From contig NZ_RJKV01000001.1 in the NCBI RefSeq assembly GCF_003751305.1, positions 1,345,586 through 1,409,585 of the forward strand: DNA of 64,000 bases, written 5' to 3'. How positions within the stretch are numbered: position 1 is the first letter of the stretch; each line of letters starts with the position of its first letter. The notes under the pieces were generated by a model. The model ran no database searches. It was not told where the DNA came from and worked only from the letters and a program-made list of their open reading frames with translations. Shown piece after piece: positions 60,847 to 64,000 of this stretch. The stretch is from Stenotrophomonas rhizophila (lineage in GTDB: Bacteria; Pseudomonadota; Gammaproteobacteria; Xanthomonadales; Xanthomonadaceae). A program made the position numbers and the translations under genes.

Positions 60847-61059
60847 ATGGATAGCAAGCTCAAAGGGTTGGCCGATCGCCTGAAGTCGAGGATCGAAGGC
60901 TCTGCAACTCCCTTGGTTGGTGCCAGCGACATGACTGATCTGGTTGATGCGCACCTGGACCTGGTAAGCGCAGCACATGGCTCGGGCCACACGTCCGGAC
61001 ACAAGTCCGGCCACGCCTCTGCTGGTGGTGGTGAAGTGGAGATCCGGCCAGAGTCCTGA
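60847..61059 (+). CDS. RiPP precursor peptide with four His-x-Ser repeats
   Basis: A 70-residue peptide behind a strong GGAGG site. Residues 1-40 form a charged helical leader (MDSKLKGLADRLKSRIEGSA, TDLVDAHLDLV). The core from about residue 43 has His at positions 44, 48, 52 and 56, each followed by x-Ser: His-Gly-Ser, His-Thr-Ser, His-Lys-Ser, His-Ala-Ser, joined by single Gly. The tail is AGGGEVEIRPES. The maturase genes follow directly. The HxS units fit a three-residue ring (residue 1 side chain to residue 3 beta-carbon) of the kind made by cyclophane-forming radical SAM enzymes, and Ser or His could also be hydroxylated by the HExxH enzyme (inference). No double-Gly cleavage site precedes the core. 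Confidence 0.85.
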   Translation: MDSKLKGLADRLKSRIEGSATPLVGASDMTDLVDAHLDLVSAAHGSGHTSGHKSGHASAGGGEVEIRPES

Positions 61060-61077
61060 TTGGCTGGCCTGACGCTT

Positions 61078-61104
61078 GGGTACCGGCGCTTTTCGCCGGT
61101 ACCC
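61078..61104 (+). terminator. Strong hairpin between precursor and maturase genes
   Basis: Arms GGGTACCGGCG and CGCCGGTACCC (11 bp, perfect) with a CTTTT loop, 19 nt after the precursor stop. It lacks a long T-run, so it is best read as an attenuator or mRNA-stabilising element that keeps precursor expression above enzyme expression. A second smaller hairpin (ACAGGCC / GGCCTGT at 61127-61149) follows. Confidence 0.6.
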
Positions 61105-61178
61105 TCTCAACCGCAGCGCGCCCATGACAGGCCAGTATGGATGGCCTGTTCCATTGCGCAGTCACAGGAAGTGCGCCG

Positions 61179-62402
61179 ATGACCGAACTCTTCAGGGGCA
61201 ACCGCCTCGACGTGGTACTCAAGCTGGCCGAGCGCTGCAACCTGGCCTGTCCCTACTGCTATTACTTCGAGCAGGAGAACAACATCTCCGAGCTCAGCCG
61301 TGCATTGATTCCGGAGCAGACCGTGATCGACACGGCCCGTTTCCTTCGCCAAGGCGCGCAGGAGATGGGCATCAAGAACATCTTCCTCGGCCTGCACGGC
61401 GGCGAACCGACGCTGTTGCCGAAAAAGCGTTTCGACCGCATGTGCACCATCTTCCGCGAAGAGCTGGCTGACTACACCCAGCTGCACATCGGCATGCAGA
61501 CCAATGGCACGCTGGTGGATGCCGAATGGATCGACTTGTTTGCCAAGCACAACGTAATGGTGGGCGTGAGCATCGACGGCCCCAAGGACGTGCATGATCG
61601 CCAGCGCCCGGACCGGCGCGGTCGCGGCAGCTATGACAACAGCGTGCGCGGCCTGAAGCTGCTGCAGCAAGCCGCAAAGGAACGCCGCATCCCGGCCACC
61701 GGCGTGTTGTGCGTGGCCAACCCGGACCTGCACGGCGGCGATGTGATCCGCCACTTCGTCGAAGAGCTGGATGTGCATAGCCTCAACCTGCTGTTGCCGC
61801 GCGAAGGCCACAACAGCACCTACCTGCAGTCGCAGGACAAATGGATCCGGTACTTCAACGAAGTCATCGACTACTGGCTGCAGACCCGTGGCAGCAATCC
61901 GGTGCGCATCTATCTGCTCACCGAGATCGTGCTGGCGCTGATGTCCGAAGAATACGCTGAAGGCCTGGATTACCAACGCGCCAACCGACATGGCATCGTT
62001 ACCGTGTCAGCCGAGGGATTCCTCGGGCCCGATGACAACATCATGGCCTTGGACAAAGCGTTCTGCCTCACCGACGTCACCGTGCGCAACACCACGCTGG
62101 CCCAGTTCTTCGGCAGCCCCATCTGGCAAACGCTGGTCAAGAGCATCGACACGCCGCCCACCAAGTGCGCGAGCTGTGACTGGTATCGCACGTGCCGCTC
62201 CGGTGACCTGTTCAATCGCTACGCGCCGGGCACGCACTTTGACCAGGCCTCGGTGTTCTGCGAAACCCTGGATTCCATCCACACCGCGATGGCCAGCATC
62301 GTATCCCAGCGCGAAGGGGCGTTGGAGACGATGGCCGGGATCCTGGCTACGGCTCCCCGCCATGCAGCCCGCGATTTCCTCAATCCCGTGGCCACCGCCT
62401 AA
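61179..62402 (+). CDS. Radical SAM/SPASM peptide maturase
   Basis: A 407-residue radical SAM enzyme. The [4Fe-4S] Cys triad is C20-x3-C24-x2-C27 (CNLACPYC), followed by GLHGGEPTLL (GGEP SAM-binding motif, 74-77) and GMQTNGTLVD, SIDGPKDVHDRQR. The C-terminal SPASM-like region holds Cys 296, 330, 333, 339 and 361, enough for auxiliary clusters. The start at ATG 61179 follows AGGAAG. Enzymes of this class (FxsB, XYE and related cyclophane-forming maturases) crosslink a ring side chain to a beta-carbon within three residues. The repeated His-x-Ser substrate here would predict His-to-Ser crosslinks; the chemistry is inferred. Confidence 0.9.
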   Translation: MTELFRGNRLDVVLKLAERCNLACPYCYYFEQENNISELSRALIPEQTVIDTARFLRQGAQEMGIKNIFLGLHGGEPTLLPKKRFDRMCTIFREELADYTQLHIGMQTNGTLVDAEWIDLFAKHNVMVGVSIDGPKDVHDRQRPDRRGRGSYDNSVRGLKLLQQAAKERRIPATGVLCVANPDLHGGDVIRHFVEELDVHSLNLLLPREGHNSTYLQSQDKWIRYFNEVIDYWLQTRGSNPVRIYLLTEIVLALMSEEYAEGLDYQRANRHGIVTVSAEGFLGPDDNIMALDKAFCLTDVTVRNTTLAQFFGSPIWQTLVKSIDTPPTKCASCDWYRTCRSGDLFNRYAPGTHFDQASVFCETLDSIHTAMASIVSQREGALETMAGILATAPRHAARDFLNPVATA

Positions 62403-62419
62403 GCGTCCGGAGAGAGTCG

Positions 62420-63631
62420 ATGGAAGTATTCCGCACCCTGTCAACGCCGCTTGAAGGGAACTATCGCTGGCTTGCCGCTGAACTGGCCACCCTGCATTAC
62501 GCGGCCTTCTGTCAGCGCGTGGCCGACCGCGATGGAGGCGGCCACCACCGCGAGCCATTGTCCCAGTTGCTGGAAAAGGTCAGCAGTCGGCCCCCATCGC
62601 TGGGCTGCTGGACCCCGGAAGCCAGTATCATCTTTGCAGGCATCAAGCCCCCGGGTGCAGCGCCCGGGCACATCGCCAGCGACGACTGGCTGCGCGCCCA
62701 GGCCCTGCTCAGCGGCGTCGCGCTGGGCCTGCTGGATGACGTGGAACTGGCGCTGGACGTCGACCAGCCTCTGCTGCTCTGCGGCCGCGCCCTCAGCGGC
62801 AGACTGTCCTTGCAGGCCGATGGTGAGCGCATCGTGGTATGCGAGGCCGATGGTACCCGTACCCACTGGTGCAGGATCGCCGAACGCGATGGCGCACCGG
62901 TGTGGAACGACGAGCAGGCGCCAGACAGCTTCGTCATGCGCGATGGCCGCCCCGCCATCCGCCTGGTTGGTGAAGGATGGCACGCAAGCCCATGGATCCA
63001 GGACACTTTCCGCGTGCAGGCGCCCAGCGCGGACATGGCGCCGCAGATAGAGGCGGCGCTGGATCTGCTGCAGGACATCGCGCCGGATCATGCGGCATGG
63101 GTGTGCTGCCTGCTCAAGGAAATCACGCCGCTGCGGCGGCCGGCGGCCAACACCATCGCGAGCAATTCGTCCGCCCTGCGCATGGGCGGCATCGACCTGG
63201 CGGTGCCGGCAAATGCGCTGGAAACCGCCGAAATGCTGGTGCACGAGTGCACGCACCAGTACTACCACATGGCCAGTTGGCTCGGTCCGACTGTGGTGCC
63301 CGGCGCCGGCTCGTACTATTCGCCGCTCAAGCACTGCAACCGTCCGCTGGACCGCATCCTGCTGGGCTATCACGCCTTCGGCAACGCGATGATGGTCTTC
63401 GACCGCATGGCGGCAAGCGGGTTGCAGGAGCAGATACGGATCCGCTGGGAGACCGTTGCCGGCTACCTGCGCGAGCTCTCCGTTCCGCTGCAGGACGGGG
63501 CCGAGCTGAGCGAACTGGGACAGGCGTTGTTCCACCCGCTGCGCGCAAGGCTGGCAGCACTGGAATTCCGCGAGCCGGTCGGAATGAACGCGCCCGCCGA
63601 CACCGGCGTTGCGGTGCTGGAACGCGTATGA
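62420..63631 (+). CDS. HExxH-motif peptide modification enzyme
   Basis: A 403-residue protein with the metal-binding motif HECTH at residues 275-279 and its conserved context (LETAEMLVHECTHQYYHMASW, then LLGYHAFGNAMMVFDRM with a possible third ligand His). It belongs with the HExxH-type modification proteins that accompany radical SAM/SPASM maturases; some members are described as alpha-ketoglutarate-dependent peptide beta-hydroxylases rather than proteases. The first 200 residues look like a separate, substrate-recognising part. It lies 17 bp after the maturase and probably acts on the same precursor. Confidence 0.82.
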   Translation: MEVFRTLSTPLEGNYRWLAAELATLHYAAFCQRVADRDGGGHHREPLSQLLEKVSSRPPSLGCWTPEASIIFAGIKPPGAAPGHIASDDWLRAQALLSGVALGLLDDVELALDVDQPLLLCGRALSGRLSLQADGERIVVCEADGTRTHWCRIAERDGAPVWNDEQAPDSFVMRDGRPAIRLVGEGWHASPWIQDTFRVQAPSADMAPQIEAALDLLQDIAPDHAAWVCCLLKEITPLRRPAANTIASNSSALRMGGIDLAVPANALETAEMLVHECTHQYYHMASWLGPTVVPGAGSYYSPLKHCNRPLDRILLGYHAFGNAMMVFDRMAASGLQEQIRIRWETVAGYLRELSVPLQDGAELSELGQALFHPLRARLAALEFREPVGMNAPADTGVAVLERV

Positions 63632-63655
63632 GCGCCCCCCTCCGGAGAGCGTTCC

Positions 63656-64000
63656 ATGCGCCCTGACCCGTTGCCGACCCGACCATTTTTCCGGCCCGAG
63701 GCGGAACAGTTCCGGCGCTTCCGGCACCTGGGTTCGATTGCCCTGTTCCGGCCCCTGCCGCTGCGACTGCTGGCGCTTGTACCGCTCGTGGCTATTGCGC
63801 TGGCAGGCGCGGGTGCAGCGACGCTGCAGATTGCGCCGCATGCAGACCTGCAAGCCACGGCGGTGGTCAGCGGCAACGCCTTGCAGCTGCTGCTTGCGCC
63901 CGGCAACGAACGCTACTTCCGTCCCGGAGACCACATCCAGCTGATGCAGGGCACCGCGCTGCAAGGCACGGCGCACATCGAAGACACCGCACCGACGGAA
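63656..64000 (+). CDS. HlyD/CvaA-type export adaptor, 3'-truncated by the window
   Basis: First 115 residues of a membrane-fusion protein: cytoplasmic start with FFRPEAEQFRRFRHLGSIALFRPLP (the CvaA/RaxA-type pattern before the membrane), one transmembrane helix (LRLLALVPLVAIALAGAGAATL) and the start of the periplasmic barrel (DLQATAVVSGNALQLLLAPGNERYFRPGDHIQL). Such adaptors pair with peptidase-containing ABC exporters of bacteriocins or modified peptides, which would be encoded beyond the window. The frame is open to the last base. Confidence 0.82.
   Translation, partial: MRPDPLPTRPFFRPEAEQFRRFRHLGSIALFRPLPLRLLALVPLVAIALAGAGAATLQIAPHADLQATAVVSGNALQLLLAPGNERYFRPGDHIQLMQGTALQGTAHIEDTAPTE

Noticed and set aside
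1..64000. tRNA, rRNA genes and SMAG-type (GTAG-headed) REP elements of Stenotrophomonas
   Set aside because: I looked for TpsiC-loop patterns and for GTAG-headed hairpins and found none that I could support; a tRNAscan or SMAG profile search would be decisive.

Overview
The window looks like chromosome from a high-GC gammaproteobacterium of the Xanthomonadaceae, most likely Stenotrophomonas or a close relative. This rests on gene content and order (lolA-rarA-crcB, many TonB receptors), on a filamentous-phage module of the Xanthomonas/Stenotrophomonas type, and on a dif-like site close to the gammaproteobacterial consensus. The dif site places the segment in the replication terminus region. 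The genus is inferred from features and was not tested by a database search.

Layout. 1-12.9 kb is ordinary chromosome: a truncated transglutaminase-like protein, lolA-rarA-crcB, LysR, WYL and TetR regulators next to probable targets (a GST and an NAD(P)H oxidoreductase), an amidohydrolase and a probable secreted glycosidase. 12.9-20.6 kb is an iron/haem-siderophore locus: a possible Fur box, a Fes/IroE-like esterase, a YncE-like beta-propeller, an FecB/FecCD/FecE-type ABC importer and a convergent TonB receptor. 20.8-23.2 kb is an EF-G paralogue whose leader holds a 29-residue ORF, an intrinsic terminator and a mutually exclusive antiterminator pairing. 23.4-30.1 kb holds an M14 peptidase, a thioredoxin-like lipoprotein, an Oar-type TonB receptor and a lipoprotein. 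30.2-39.2 kb is one giant cyclic beta-1,2-glucan synthase gene with an overlapping 86-codon gene.

39.2-57.4 kb is accessory DNA around dif: orphan membrane and unknown genes, a DUF1254 protein, a classical autotransporter, degenerate intergenic repeats, a coiled-coil (KfrA-like) fragment, an inverted-repeat cluster, a complete inovirus prophage (49.1-56.3 kb) carrying a TraX-like gene, and the relic of a second inovirus on the other strand just beyond dif.

57.4-64.0 kb is a RiPP biosynthesis cluster, cut by the window end. A MacB-like ABC transporter (ATPase plus two permeases) is followed by a 70-residue precursor with four His-x-Ser-Gly-type repeats, a radical SAM/SPASM maturase, a HExxH-motif modification enzyme and the start of a CvaA/HlyD-like export adaptor. 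The enzymes would modify the His/Ser repeats and the two transport systems would export or detoxify the product. This cluster and the EF-G attenuator are the best candidates for undescribed biology.
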